The translations under genes were made by a program, and so were the position numbers. A DNA stretch of 64,000 nt from Colius striatus. Lineage: Eukaryota; Chordata; Aves; Coliiformes; Coliidae. Under the pieces are notes generated by a model. It did not search any database and was not told the DNA's origin. It saw only the letters and a list, made by a program, of their open reading frames with translations. The DNA is taken from the NCBI RefSeq assembly GCF_028858725.1, contig NC_084790.1, positions 85,499,506 through 85,563,505 on the forward strand. Direction: 5' to 3'. This document shows positions 1 through 13,652 of this stretch, piece after piece. Within the stretch, counting starts at the first letter, position 1. Each line of letters starts with the position of its first letter.

Positions 1-848
1 CTTTAGCTCCAGACACAGCCTTTCTCAATAGTGTGCTTTAGCCAAATACAAATTATTGTGAATAATCATGAGAAACCAAAGAGGAACTGGATAATTTTCC
101 TTTGCTGAAGAAGCCTTTGGCACTGTGAATCAGTCTGTCATTCAGTAGGAAGCACCGCTTAGTCAGCAATATAAGAAGGACTCTCTGAAGCATAGTCTGT
201 CCTTTTCAGAGAAAGAAAACCCTTCTAAATCACATCTTGTTCTTCCTACTGTGCTAGCCAGCCCTGATCTTACTTGAGGGATGGCTTTGTCTGTTTCCAG
301 TTCTGTCAGAATGTTTGTCGTCACCACACAGACAAGTTTTCAGTGATTGCCTGATGTTTTAATCTTTCCCCTGCAGAAGTCAGTGTCCTTCCAAGCTGAC
401 TTCTCCTCTTGCTAAGGGCTGAGCAAGTGTGAGAGCAGCCTGTGACCTGAGCGTGCCAACAAAGACCTAGAGGCAGCAGAAAAGCCATGGAGCAACACAT
501 TTAGTCTTCCATATGGGTAGAAAGGCGCTTGCAACTGGAATAATCTGACAGAGGTGCTCAGCAGGGCTCAGGTTGATCATCAGGAAGTCTCTGACAAGGA
601 CAATCCATGGCACTTCTAAGAAGGTGGCCTCAAAACAAGGGGATGCAGCCCATGGAGATGGGGACTTCGGATCTACAGCCCTCCTTCTGCAAGGGCTGCA
701 AAAGCTGTGAAGAAAAAAAAAGAAGCAGGCATTTGAGAAATTAAATCCATTTGGGTAGGAGGCTCAAACTGGAGTCACATCTCCCAGGATTTAGAAAAAC
801 ATGTGTCTGTGTCCACACAGCATCGCCACCACAGCCGAAAGCTAACAG
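1..848. other. Unannotated intergenic sequence
   Basis: No open frame of note, no repeat family and no RNA gene was recognised. Confidence 0.5.
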
Positions 849-1273
849 TTCAGGGGACTGGAACATCTTTCATACGAGGAAAGGCTGCGGGAACTGGGGC
901 TGTTTCGTCTGGAGAAGAGGAGACTGAGGGGAGATGTCGTTAACATTTATAAATATCTAAAGGATGGGTGTCAGGAGGTTGGGACATCCCTCTTTTCTAT
1001 AGTAGTAACAGGACAAGGGGTGATGGGATGAAGCTGGAACACAAAAAGTTCCACTTAAACATAAGAAAAAACTATTTCACCATGAGAGTGAGGGAGCCCT
1101 GGCCCAGGCTGCCCAGGGAGGGTGTGGAGGCTCCTTCCTTGGAGGGCTTCAAGACCCGCCTGGACACGTTCCTGTGTGACCTGATCTAGGTGACCCTGCT
1201 TCTGCAGGGGGATTGGACTAGATGATCTCTGAAGGTCCCTTCCAACCCCACCATTCTGTGATTCTATGATTCT
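849..1273 (+). mobile_element. CR1 LINE, 5'-truncated
   Basis: Sense copy of the last ~425 bp of CR1. It begins in the ORF2 C-terminal frame ([17 protein letters not shown]) and ends with the 3' tail CATTCTGTGATTCTATGATTCT-type octamers. Its 3' part (TGTGTGACCTGATCTAGG) marks the subfamily that is most numerous here. Confidence 0.92.
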
Positions 1274-2585
1274 AACAGCCACCACGCTGGAAGGAGATGC
1301 TCTGTGCTAGAAGGTGTTTGCCTGTCAGCAAATCCTTGGAGAAATTCAGGACAGTCTATTTTTTCCCAAGTACAACGTGAGGTTTTGTTCTGGCTCCTAG
1401 TAAGGATAAAGTGAGAAAAGTGAAGGGAAGTGCCAGCTTTAGGTGATTTTTTTTTATTTCATTCTTAGAGTTGTACGTGTAAAGACCATTTGCTTAACAG
1501 CCTGCATCGTAGGGTTTCCCTTCCATCTGAAGGCTCCTCATAGACACCTTGCAATAATTTTGTGCTTATGAAATTGCTCCAACCTCTGCAGCTCAGCTCT
1601 CCTTCGAACAATGCATTCTCTGTGAGTCCCTGAATAGAAAACATCAGCCCATAGTGATAGAGCTCCAGTTAGCGCCCAGCCCTAGACATGGGATAAATGT
1701 GCTTTTCAGTGTGTACTTGGGAAAGAAAAAAAATGTCTTTTAATGCTCACACAGTACTCCTTTTAAAATGCTAACGCCACTTACAGCTATTGATAGGAAG
1801 AAGTTGGACTAATCTTAGCAAGAGGTTCCCATGACCTTTCAGTTATCTGCCATACTGCAACTATTCTTAAAATTATCTTTGCAGGGAAAACAATGCAAAA
1901 TATACCAAAGGATTTACAGCAGACAAACCACTACTTGTTAAGAAGCCAAAATATTATAAGAAGAGATTTCTTTTTGGTGTCTTTATGGAGCTAGTACCCG
2001 AGGTGAGCAAAATTCACAGGGATCAAATATTGAACAGCAAAAACGAAGCGAGTCAAAGGTGGCTTTGTACACCGTGAAGCATACCTGGGCAATATCTGCC
2101 TCAAATTAGCCATTGATAATAAAGCAACAGGGATAAGAGGCTGTGACCTCCTTCACTTTCTTAGCAGCAATAACATTTAAAAAAAAAAAGAGAGGAAAAA
2201 AAAAGTATCAAACCCTCTTTTGTTGGGAAGCAAGCGCGTGAAAGTTTGGGAGAATCAGCGGATTAGAGATGGTAAAATGAATCTTTAAGCAAATTCACAT
2301 CAGGCAGCAGCACTGAGATACCAGATGTAAAGGAAGAAGAGGCTGAATTAGGGGGGAAAAGAAGAAAGAGAAAAGACAGAAGGAAATTTCTCCACCCCAA
2401 TGTCTTTGTGTACAGTAAACTGCTCACTGAGAAGCTGTTCAACACCTCTGCCAAGCAAAGCTTTTCTTTTGGCCTCTACACGTTGTAGCCAGCCAGGCTG
2501 ACTGAAAATCCAAAGAAATATGACAGCTGGAATAAAACAGAGATCCTGGCAGAGCAGAAATATAAAAATGTTACAAAAAGGTAAT

Positions 2586-2611
2586 AACAACAACAACAAC
2601 AACAACAAAAA
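2586..2611. repeat. (AAC)n microsatellite
   Basis: Eight AAC units followed by a short A run. Confidence 0.9.
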
Positions 2612-2881
2612 GCAGCTTTGAGGGACCAGGAAACAATCAGAGGCCAGAACTGGAAAAAAAACCACAATGACATTCAAACAGGTCTCTTGGTGCAAGAAAA
2701 AAATGTCTCTCTTAAAAAATCATGCTCTTGAAATGTGTCATTTGGGGCAGTAACACCAAAAACCAGCAAGCTGTAAAACAGCCGTCTTTTTTCCTAGCGG
2801 GAAAAGCACGATTTCAGAACCAGACCTTTTCCACACATAAACGATGGGAGAAGCACTTCATTCTTTTTTATGGCATGGAAC

Positions 2882-2935
2882 AAAAAAAAAGAAAAAGAAA
2901 AAGAAAGAAACCACACACACACACACACACAAAAA
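2882..2935. repeat. A-rich/(GAAA)n run followed by (CA)n microsatellite
   Basis: A-rich sequence with GAAA units at 2,882-2,910, then about nine CA dinucleotides to 2,930 and a short A run. Confidence 0.9.
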
Positions 2936-5524
2936 GAGACTATCTTGGGCTGCAATTAAAATCTGACGGTCAGATGCACGCTCGTTATCGGTCTGGCTGT
3001 GCTGGGACCCATGACAACGACAGTGTACGGGCCAGCATGCGTGTCCTGACGTGATCTCGCGGCTTTGCATTTCCAAAGTGAACTCCAGTGCTTAATTCAA
3101 AACCTAAAAAGCAGATTAGCTCTACTGGTAGGTGTTTTTCAGCACAGGGATTTGCCACAGAGCAGGTATGGTTACTCCTGGGGGGGGACTGTGGTGGTAC
3201 CCTCTGGAAAATTGTCCGTAGTTTGGTGGGTTTTACATGTATTTTAATGTTTTTAAACAAAACCAAGCTGCTATTTATGCAAGTAAGGGTGCAGACATAT
3301 GCAAAAATGTAAATAGACTCCATTACTTCCATGGAGACAACACCACTAGCTCTTACAGGCTGTCCTTCTCAGAGCTCTAAAAAACATGGTTATGAGGGTT
3401 ATGAGGAGATGGGCCCTGCAGCTTCTACTCAAGTGAAACTCTTTTTCTGCTGTCAGTGAGCAGTTTTTTCCTAGTAAAAACAGTCATTACTTTTACTAGT
3501 AACAGCTGCTGTCTTAGGCTCAGCTCAGCAGCACCCGTTCTCCTCATTAGATGTGGCTGGTAAACCCTTCAATCTGGAAAACACCAACCCAAAACTCCCA
3601 TCTTTTATCTTCCTTTTCTTTTTCTTTTAAATCAGGTGCAGCTTTGCTTGCCCAGCCCTCAACCAAGGATGAGTAGGGCCTGAGGCCAGCCCCTTGTCCT
3701 CAGTAGCAGCTCGGTGATGTTTGGCACTCTTGGCAGCAGAATAAGATGAGATGTGCAGATGGGTAGAGGTGCTTATGTCTGGGCACTGCACATGGCCAAC
3801 CTACAGAGAAGAGATCTGCAAAGCTGAGCCAGAGCAAAGACCAGTGTTTGGGCACCTTGAACATTTCCACATTGAGCATCTCCAACCTCCTGCTCAGGGA
3901 TGATAGGATTCAGGTTCCTAAATCCCTTGACATCTAAGAATTCCAAGAGAGAGAAAAAGGATCATTTCCCTGCCTTTCATTGTCTTGACGGTTTGCAATG
4001 CCAGACACTTTGGCTTCCTACATTCAGCCTAAAAGCTTCTTTGTCTAATGTGACTTATTTGTAATTACTCAAGCTGCTAATTTTACTCTTATGCAAATGA
4101 TGCTGGGAGGCAAACCATGATGGCAGCTAAGCATGTATGGGATAATGGATGGCAGGAGAAAAGAATGAGGCTAGCATACCATGAGAATGGCTTTGGGTGC
4201 ACAGCAGATTCCAACAATCTGAAATGTTTGGGGGAATTCCCTAGAAATACAGGTGATATCAAAAAAAATCCACTTCAGATTAATGGCTGAAAGGTTGGAA
4301 TGGTCAAATGCTCCCTGCCATCTGGGAAAAAATCAGTTCTGGTGCCACGGTTCTCCCCAAAACAGCCCCATCATTGCCTCTTAGCACCTTATGTTCAGCC
4401 ATCCCAAAGGCACAGCCCTTGGAGATGGCTGGGTCAAGACTCCTGAGGACATCCCGTCTTCATTTACCCTGCTGGCAAAACTTCAAATGAGGCTGTATAA
4501 ACAAGCTCATATTTTTTTCACAGTATCCCCACCTGACAGCTGAGCATCCATCTCCTGGGAATACGCAGCGTTTAGCACGCAGCCACCAAGTGTTCACTTG
4601 CATATGGATGCAAAGTAAACAGAAGCAGATGCAGGCTGTAATTATCAGGAGGCTCTCCTAGGCACTTCTGTTTCGGTGCTGGTATTTACCCGCATAACCA
4701 GCACTTGTTTTCCATCTTAAACCTCATTACTCTTTAATAAAAGGAGTTTACACTCGCAGTGCATGCCCGAGCTATCTGGCTGGCTGCACCGTGTTATTCT
4801 GCGAGCCATGAAGACGTCAAGAGAGGACAAGACTGGATTGCCACAGAACGCTGAAGTTGTGACTTGCCTCACACAATCTAGAGAGGTGCTGAGAAGCAAA
4901 ATGCAGCCTTTAGAAGACCCACCAGAAGTCCAGAGAATTTGACGAGTCAGTAGACCTCAGCAGCAATTTGTTTGACTGCAAACCTCCACTTACAAACCAC
5001 AGACGTGGGCTGAGGTTTTCACATGTCTCTGTTAATTTTTAATGTGATGGATCTGAACCCTACGGCCAGCATTTTCAACTCTTATTGTTTCCTGGGCCTC
5101 TCACTTTTTCCCACGGGAGGTTTGCCCTCATATCTGGTAACACCTATAAGAAGCATGTTTCCTTTCCTTGGGTACCTGGCACTGACCCCTGACAAGGCAC
5201 CCATGGACTTCTTCATTCAGTGGTTCTAGTAAAGAAAACAGGACTTATAAACTCAGCTAGAAAGGTCAAGATACTTCAAGATTACAAGGAGTTTTACTGT
5301 TACGTCTTTTTAGACAGATGAATAGGAAGAAAGACGCCAGAGGCCACTGAAGTGATAAGGAAGATGCAAACTTTCACAGAAGGCTTCAGGAAGACAGGAC
5401 TTCATCTCTTCCATGTCCCTGCACCACTCCATCATCCAGTCACAGAGAACAAGATGTGGAGCTTCCTTGGACACACACACCAGTGGGGCTTGTTAATTGG
5501 AAGAGAAAAAAAGATGTGGGAACT

Positions 5525-5929
5525 TCCAGCAAAGGGCCACCAAGGTAATCAGGGCACTGGAGCATCTTCCTTATGAAGAAAGGCTGCGGGACCTGGGGCT
5601 GTTTAGTCTGGAGAAGACTGAGGGGGGATCTCATTAATACTTACAAATACCTAAATGGTGGGTGTCAGGAGGTTGGGGCAGCACTTTTATCTGTTGTATC
5701 TAGTGATAGGACAAGGGATAATGGAAAGAAGCTGGAACACAAAAAGCTCCATTTAAACATAAGGAAAAACTGTGTCAGTGTTTCAGTGAGGAAGCCCTGG
5801 CACAGGCTGCCCAGGGAGGATGTGGAGACTCCTTCCTTGGAGGGCTTCAAACCCACCTGGACACGTCCCTGTGTGACCTGATGGTCTCTAAAGGTCCCTT
5901 CCAACCCCTACAATCCTATGATTCTATGA
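5525..5929 (+). mobile_element. CR1 LINE, 5'-truncated
   Basis: Sense copy of the CR1 3' region. It runs from the GGGCCACCAAGGTAATCAGGG segment (usually GATGATCAGGG in its relatives) to the ATTCTATG tail. It has lost part of the CTGATCTAGG...TTCTGCAGG segment near its 3' end (a small internal deletion around 5,880). Confidence 0.92.
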
Positions 5930-8318
5930 CCTGCCTTAGTTACTGGAGAAAAGGGTGATTCCAGCTTCTTTCTAGGAGAAAGAGCAACATGTGCCAAAGT
6001 GCTGAGCCAGCTAAGCACCACCTCTGTAACAATGCTTAACTTGAAGCACCTATTTTTCTTGTTTTATCAGTTTTTATGTTGTTTTGTCAGCACGAAATGA
6101 GACACAAGAAGATATCCTCCTCTCCTGGAGCTGGAGACTCTTCAAACTGGGATACAGGGACCTGAACTTGTAGTGCTACCTCCTCAAAGCAGTGCTTCCA
6201 TGGGCATTGAGGTTTACTTCAGGTCAGACACTACCTGGGCTACTGATAATCAGAAGTGGGAAGGAAAAAAGTGTTTCCAGTCACCAAAAAACTGATGGAA
6301 GGTCTCTGACCTGTAGTAACATAGTTAAACACATGCAAAAACCCATGGACCCCAAGGATTGTGCATGTAATATCTGCATGTGACTCAACAGGAACATCAT
6401 CATCACTCACCTATGCCTTGCATGCCCTGTGGCCCAGGTACCTCACTGAAACAGTTGTGCCTGAGCGAAATAGCTGCCTATGTGTGGCATCAGCTGATGC
6501 TGTTCAGAAGCACTCTTCAGCTTTTAAATGCTGTTTTTGTTCTAGCTCCCCTGCTGCCATCTGTCTTGATGTGAACCTTCTACCACACAAACAGGCCTTT
6601 CAGCTCCGCCAAGCCACCACTTTGTGCATAAACTCCTAATTTGTCATATGCTCAAGCCCCACTGCAATCTCAAACACGACTTTGTGAAGCTGCATGCTCC
6701 GAGGAAGTTGTCTGATGAGTCTATGCCTTATTTCCTGCCCCAGGAACACCCCTTTGTCTTCAATGATCACAGCTCAGGGCAGCAATCTACCTTTCTGTTT
6801 TTCAGATGGGCTCAAGAGCACGAAATGGAGCTGAGCATATGGAGATGTCAACAGTCTATTTCCATGTTCTGCAGAGCTTCATAAGCAACAAGTGTTCTCC
6901 CGCCAGATATCCTCACTCCTTGCTCTTCCCTTTTTTCAACAGTTGGGTTGAGGCTGCAAGAGGTAAGGAAGTAAAATTACTCCTTGAGTCTTGACTGAGT
7001 GAAAAGTGGTTTTACATGTTAGCTCTCTCAAGAGTCTGGAAGTCACGTTACAGCTAAATAATGGTCTGGGGCACTTTAGGAATGGGTAAAACGTACTGCA
7101 AAACAAAACTCTTCCGTATTAGTTCAACAAAGGAGGTACAAGACTACAGAATAGCTGCTCTGCATGAGGCTGAAGCTTTCCCCTCCTGGGGAGGATGTTA
7201 GCACAAGCTTCCAGTTCCACGTGGAAACCACACATTATCACTTCGTGTACTAAAAATCAACGTAACCCTTCGCAGAGTTGGAAGCAAGCCCAAGGAACCT
7301 TTGCAATCATTTAGCAGGCATCAGACAGCAGAAAAAGACCTCTCTGTTTCCACCATACATCTTCTTTATAAACCAAAAGCACGACACACAAGCCGAGCCT
7401 TACATGTCAAAAGCAGACTGGTACCTTTCATGATGGGATTATAAATTAAATCAGAGCTGCCTCGCTCTTCTTCACTCTTACCACCCCCCGAGGTTCATGG
7501 CATTTAGTGGTTTCTTTAAAATCTTAGCTCCCAGGCTTCTGTGCTTACAGGAAAAATTTAGCTGTCGCCAACAGAACCAAAGACTTCCCTGTGGATGCTG
7601 GAAAAACAATGATCAAAAAGCTCAAAAACGAAAAGGTAAACTAAGCTCACTGGACACATGATTTCAAACAAGCTGCTGTGATTTCAAGCAGTTTTCTGTG
7701 TTGGGAAGAAGAGATAGGGAAGAGATTAACTTGTAGTTAATGTAAGTGAAAGAGCTAGGGCCAAAGCTGACACTGAATTCAAAAGCCTGTAGAAGACAGA
7801 GTTGAGCAAGGACTGTTTCAGAAGACACTCTTCATTTCTGGAAATGAGCTCTTGGTCAACTTCTAGATTGCTAAGCACTACTTCTACTGTCTTCTTCACA
7901 GAATATAATCACATCAAACCAGAAGGAACTGTTGGGAAGGAAGATTTTCAGTTTCTCCTTTGAACCCTACCATGCAACAACTGCTTCCCTAGGAAACAAC
8001 TGGCCAGCACATCAGCAACAACAGACTTTTCTTTTTCAAGGACCTTTTTTTCTTTCTTTTATTTTAAGTCTAAATTCTGATAACTACAGAAAATGAGAAA
8101 CTAATAGAAGCAGCACCCAGGGATGGTTCTGCCTCAATAAACAATAAAGTATTGCAAGAAACCTATTAATCAAATTTTGGAGGGGAAAAGCTGTAAAGAG
8201 TCTATTTCAGTAAAAAAATTGTCTCCCGATGCTGTGTTACTTGAAGATCAGGCTACAGAGATGCTGATCAGACAATGGCACAATCTTTTTTTTCTCTTTT
8301 TTTCCTAATTTTTCTTTT
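5930..8318. other. Unannotated intergenic sequence
   Basis: About 2.4 kb. No gene, repeat family or RNA gene was recognised. Confidence 0.5.
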
Positions 8319-9233
8319 CATAATGGAAGGGGTTGGAAGGGACCTTCTGAGATTGTCTGGTCCAACCCCCCTCTGCAGAAGCAGGTCCCACCTACATCAG
8401 GTCGCACAGGAACATGTTCAGGCAGGTTTGAAGCCCTCCAAGGAAGGAGCTTCCACACCCTCCCTGGGCAGCCTGGGCCAGGGCTCCCTCACTGAAACAG
8501 TAAAACAGTTTATTCTTATATTTAAATGGAACTTTTTGTGTCCCAGCTTCATCCCATCACCCCTTGTCCTGTTGCTAGGTACAACAGAGAAAAAGTGCTG
8601 CCCCATCTTCCTGACACCCAGCTTTTAGATATTTGTAACTATTAATGAGCTCCCCTGTCAGTCTCCTCTTCTCCAGACTAAACAGCCCCAGGTCCCACAG
8701 CCTTTCCTCATAAGGAAGATGCTCCAGTCCCCTGATCATCTTGGTGGCCCTGCACTGGCCTCTCTCCAGCAGTTCCCTGGACACAGGACTCCGGATGAGG
8801 CCTCAGCAGGGCAGAGTAGAGGGGGAGTAGAACCTCCCTGGTCCTGCTGCCCACACTGTTATTGACCCCCCCCAGGCTGCCATTGGCTTCTTGCCCACGA
8901 GGGCACGTTGCTGGCTCATGTATCACCCACCACTGCCAGGTCTCTCTCTGCAGAGCTGCTCCCCAACAGGTCACCCCCAGCCTGGCCTGGTGCAGAGGGT
9001 TGTTCCTCCCCAGGTGCAGGACTCTGCACTTGCCCTTGTTGAACCTCATGAGGTTCCTCTGTGCCCAACTCTCAGCCTGCCCAGCTCCCACTGACTGGCA
9101 GCACAGCCTCTGGTGCATCAGCCAGTGCTCCCAGTTTGGTGCCAGCAGGGAACTTGCTGAGAGTCCCTCTGTCCCCTCATCCATGGTGTTGGTGAAGATG
9201 TTGACCAAGACTGGCCCCAGAACCCATCCCTTC
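8319..9233 (-). mobile_element. CR1 LINE, ~0.9 kb, antisense copy
   Basis: The 3' end is at the left (GGTTGGAAGGGACC, the reverse of the CR1 3' tail). The copy extends past the [20 protein letters not shown] frame into upstream ORF2 sequence (FNKGKCRVLHLGRNN), ending near 9,233. The reading frame is broken, so it is a dead copy. Confidence 0.93.
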
Positions 9234-10277
9234 TGAAAATGTCAAACTAGATCAAGGGGCAATTTTGGTATTGTCAGGTTATAGAATTTACCTCATGAAC
9301 ATCAGCTACAGGTACAGAGCAAAAAGCATCAACCTAAGCACATGGTGCATCTGTAGAGACTGGCTTGAGGGGAAAAAAGCAGTAAAAAATCAGGACTGAG
9401 GATGTGGATCTCCTCAGAACGACAAAACTAATGCCAATCAGCAAAATTAACTTACATTAATAGGGTTGCTTTTAAGAAAATGTGTTTTCTGAATGTTCAG
9501 GTGCAAGACTGATATGTCTGGTTCTCCCCAAATCCGTTCCTCCCAGGCTTACAGCAAGCGATCCTGACATGGCACTCGGTCTCAGCAGAGAAGTTTTTGT
9601 TGTTGTTTTACTGATATGAGGTTGCACTGGGTCGGGGGGAGGGGGGTGGTTCTTTGAAGAGCAACAGCTGATGGCAGCAAACCAAATTCCCCAGCTAACA
9701 TTTCAAGGAAATGAGAAGCTTCTCAGCCCTTGTTGAAAGCCTCTTCTGTCACTGTGTAGCATAAGCATATCCGCTGAATTAATTCAGCAAAAATCCCCTT
9801 CTCAAGCAAGTGCTCTGAAACTTTCTCAGAAGATGAAACCCCACAAGTTTCTCCATAGCGAGAAATGTCTGTCAGAAGTTTAAATTTGCCAGGAAAAAAG
9901 GAGAGAAAAAGAGCTTTGCAGAGTTTACTTCAGGAAAAGCCTTCGTAGTTGTGTTTTCTTTTAAACACTTGCCTGGTGATACGGTTTCCATTCTCCAGTC
10001 AAAGATCTGCAGAGGGAGTGGAGACCCCACCAACCCTTCCCAGCTTGCAGGATGAGATGCTTTAACAGCATTTGGTGCTTTTGCAGGCTGGAATGTTCCC
10101 GTGACACCCATCTTATGCAAACAGCAATAACCCATCAGGTAAAACACGTCTCAGCCCAGCTCAGGGATGGGTAGTTCCTGGATCTCAAGTGGCAAGTTTG
10201 GTTCATGGTCTCACTGGGACGCTTCCCACCCTACAGGGCATGGTGTTGTGCCCCAGCAATCTGCTTTGTTTACAGCA
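9234..10277. other. Unannotated intergenic sequence
   Basis: About 1 kb. Nothing recognised apart from a short G-rich run near 9,633-9,648. Confidence 0.5.
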
Positions 10278-10445
10278 TCCCAGAATGGTTTGGGTTGGAA
10301 GGGATCTTTAAAGGCCATCTAGTCCAACCCCCCTGCCACAAGCAGGGAAATTTTCCACTAGAGCCCCATCCAGCCTGACTTGGGACGTTTCCAGGGATGG
10401 GGCATTGAACTCCTCTCTGGGCAACCTGTTTCTTCCCTTGAAGAC
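10278..10445 (-). mobile_element. CR1 LINE 3' fragment, diverged family
   Basis: The AGAATGGTTTGGGTTGGAAG end is at the left, followed by the CCATCCAGCCTGAC... and CCAGGGATGGGGC segments of an older CR1 family. Confidence 0.85.
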
Positions 10446-11037
10446 GAGCAGCACAGGCAGATGGTGATTTTTGGCCATGGGAAGTTATTTGTCTGAGGCT
10501 TTCATCAGATAAATCCTGATGGTTACGGGCTTGGTTGTCAAGACTCCTTCCCACTAACCCTGCAAGTGAAATCTGGCTACTTTGAGTCCCTGCCTCGAGC
10601 CTTTACCAACTCAAATGAAACACATACAATGGCTAAAGAGTGAGAAATAAGGGGAAGAGGTAACAACAGGGAGATTAACTGCTGGCTGAACCATGTCCAC
10701 ATAAGTCCTCCCAGTTCTCCCAGGAGCCTTCCAGGGATGTTGTCACAAATTGAGTCCCATTTTAGCTTTTTTTGGCACATGATCTGCCCCAGTCACAGCA
10801 ATACCTTCTAGACAGAACACTCTCAGCCCAAATCTTGATCTTATTATTCACAAGCAGGAAGCAGAGAGGACTTTCTTCACCCATGCAGTACGCAGCAGAG
10901 CTGTACACATCATTTGCTTTGGTGCTGAGCTACATCAACCAATCTGACACTATCCAAGGAGCTATTAATTTGTCCAAGACAACTCAGCCCATGAAGAAGA
11001 TTGTGTACCTTGAAGAGTACCAGCCCTTGGACATGGG

Positions 11038-11095
11038 ATGAACAGGATCTTTCAAGGTCCCTTCCAGCCCTCAAGATTCCGTGATTGTACCATTC
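11038..11095 (+). mobile_element. Possible CR1 3' end remnant
   Basis: AAGGTCCCTTCCAGCCCT followed by a degenerate ATTC-type tail resembles the last ~55 bp of CR1. It is short and diverged. Confidence 0.45.
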
Positions 11096-13634
11096 TTTCG
11101 AGCACAGCCATGAGAAATCATTGCCACCAGCTCTCCATTTAAGGCAGGTCTAAGGAATTATCTTCTACCTCCTTTCCACATAAAAAGCCTTAAAACTGAA
11201 CCAGTTGGTATGGCTGAGACCAACCACACTTTGTTTCTCCAGCAGGAAGCCAAAGAGATGAGCCAAAGGAATGAGAACAGCCTTCCTGACAGACATTTGA
11301 TGGGAAATAATTTAGTTCAGTGTTGGTAAAGCTCAGGATAACATCCAGCCTGCCACAACAGCAGAAGAGAGGTGGACAGGGTCCTGAGGAACAGCAAATT
11401 TATTGTTTTTAAAGTCTCATTCCACAAATGCTAGAACAGTGTTTGCTTGTAGAAGTATTTAGTTCAGTCTGGGACTGCCCTTCCTGAAGCTGAGGTGAGA
11501 TTATTTACCTAGGCAGAAAAATCACAGGGTGTAATCAAGTAGGGATAGTATGACTTCAGCTGGGATTGGAGAAGAACTGGCCTGGTGGAGCAGCCTGGGG
11601 AGCCAGGTGATAAATGAGTCCTTTTCCTTTCTGCCTCGGATAAGGATGTGAAGGGAAAGCAACTGCATCTCTCTGCAGAGCCCCTGAGCAGGGTGGGCAG
11701 AGGGAGGTGGACTTCACACTTCCCTCATACACACAGGGGCTCAGTGTCTTGTGGCATCTCCCCGTGCTAAGCCTGTGGTGGTATGGGTGGTAGAGTCGTG
11801 AGGCATCAGGGGAAAAGGCCCTTATTTCAGGCAAAGGCAAGAACTGTTAGAAGGTCAAAGGCTATGGAAGGGAAAAAACACCATCCCACTCAAAACTCTT
11901 AACAGGAGTGTATTAGGACCAGAGAATTCTCCTGTTTTCTGGGAATCTGCATTAGGTAGAAAAGAGTCCACGTGAAGACCAAACCATCAGGTGTCGATCA
12001 GATCTGTGCTGCGGCTCCCTAAACACACAGAGGGATGGGGACAGGCCTTGCTGAATGCCTGCTTTCACTCCCTGACAAAGTTTTGGATCCAATTCTGTTG
12101 GGAAATTATCTCAATCAGTTTTCTCAAGTCAAAGCAGGCAGCTCCCATCCCCCAGCAGTCACCTGCTTCAACCAAACACTCTATACGCTCCTCTCTCCTT
12201 CTCTTACCCATTAAGCCATATCTAATCTGATGTCAGGAGGCTGCTGCTCCTTAATTTACCTCTCTTCCTATCCTCCCCATCATTGCAATTACACTTTCAC
12301 TGGGAGCTGCTGCTGTGGTATGAAAGGTGTGTCAGAATTGCACTGATTTCTCTCCTGCAATGAGGTATGTAGGTCAGGAGGGTGCCAGAGCATGGGCTGC
12401 AGGGGCATGCTGGCTCATCCTCATCCTCCCTGTCCGAGAGGGATGAAGGGCTGAGAGCAGATGGCATTTTGGTGGAGGTACCACAGTTGGAGCTGCAACC
12501 CCCTGTACCTTATGACATCTTTTGCCTACAGATAAAGTAGGTATCTCATCATCTTGGTTTCTGAGAGGTCTCATGAGCAACACAGAAAGTAACATTAAAC
12601 CAGAATTATTTCTGAGACCTGGCAACCTCAGAGAAAATAATGAGAAACATTTTCTGTAACAGAAAACTTCCAGCCATACAAACATTAAGAAATCACCTTC
12701 ATGTTAAAAATCAAGGCAGATTATTCCAACTCAAGACAAGGATTATATAAACCTGTGAACTGGTCTTTGTGGTGGAAAGGGAGAGACAACGATCGTCTTA
12801 TCAAGAGGCTGCACAGAGGTGGGTATTGCTCCAAAAAAACCCCTGTCTGAGCTGTTGGGCCTGACCTGGTCCCCTGTTTTACTCCAGTGCCCAATAGTGA
12901 TGAGGTCTTGGAGTTCCCGTCCCGGCCAGGGAGCATCACTGGGAACAGTGGGAAGGGCACTGGGGCAGCAGCCAGGAGCAGGAGGTGGAAATCTGCTTCA
13001 AAGCAACCTCAGATGAACACAATGGCTCAAAACCTTCTGGGCCAATTGCTCTGCAACTCCCAAAGTTTCTTCCTCTGTCCCAGATAGGAATTTCACGGTA
13101 ATCAGCAGGTATGAGGAGCCCACAGAGCATTTACAGGACTGTGTTTTGCCCAGGATAGCAGTGACTCACACTTGTTTCAGTAACTTCCCACTACCCACCC
13201 CCCCACACACACTTCTTCCTCTGCTCCATCTGCACAAACCAACGTGAGTGCAGAACTATGGAAGCTGTATTAATAATGGCCTTTTATGTGGGTTTAATCA
13301 TGTCTCGGGATCTGCCAGACCGCAAGCTTGAAACTCTTTATGAATGTGACTCACTCCCAGAGCAAACGTTCATTGGTCGACAAACTCTCCTGATTTCACC
13401 CCGTAAAAGTCCTTTTCCTATTGGAAGAGAGGGCCTGAGGTGTTACCTATGCTGCAATTGAAGTTCACTGACTCGAAGTAACCCCAGATACTGGTATCAC
13501 ATGATTTTAGGCTCATTCATTCATCCTCCAGCAGCCTGACAACAAATACCAACCTCAGAAATTCTCCTTTGTGGACACACACTTCCGACTTTTGCAGCCA
13601 ACACGTTGTATAGAGTAAGAATGTTTGCAAGACT

Positions 13635-13652
13635 GGGGTGGGGGGGGGGGGG
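13635..13652. repeat. Poly-G run
   Basis: GGGGT followed by thirteen G residues. Such runs are prone to sequencing and assembly error. Confidence 0.85.

Larger units (their letters stand above)
1274..5524. other. Intergenic sequence with simple repeats
   Basis: About 4.2 kb without a supported gene or CR1 copy. It includes the (AAC)n and A-rich/(CA)n repeats listed separately. Open frames here are short, low-complexity or unconserved in appearance. Confidence 0.5.

Noticed and set aside
2348..2695. 115-codon minus-strand open frame rich in Leu/Phe/Cys
   Set aside because: It is low-complexity, driven by the (AAC)n and A-rich repeats read on the opposite strand.
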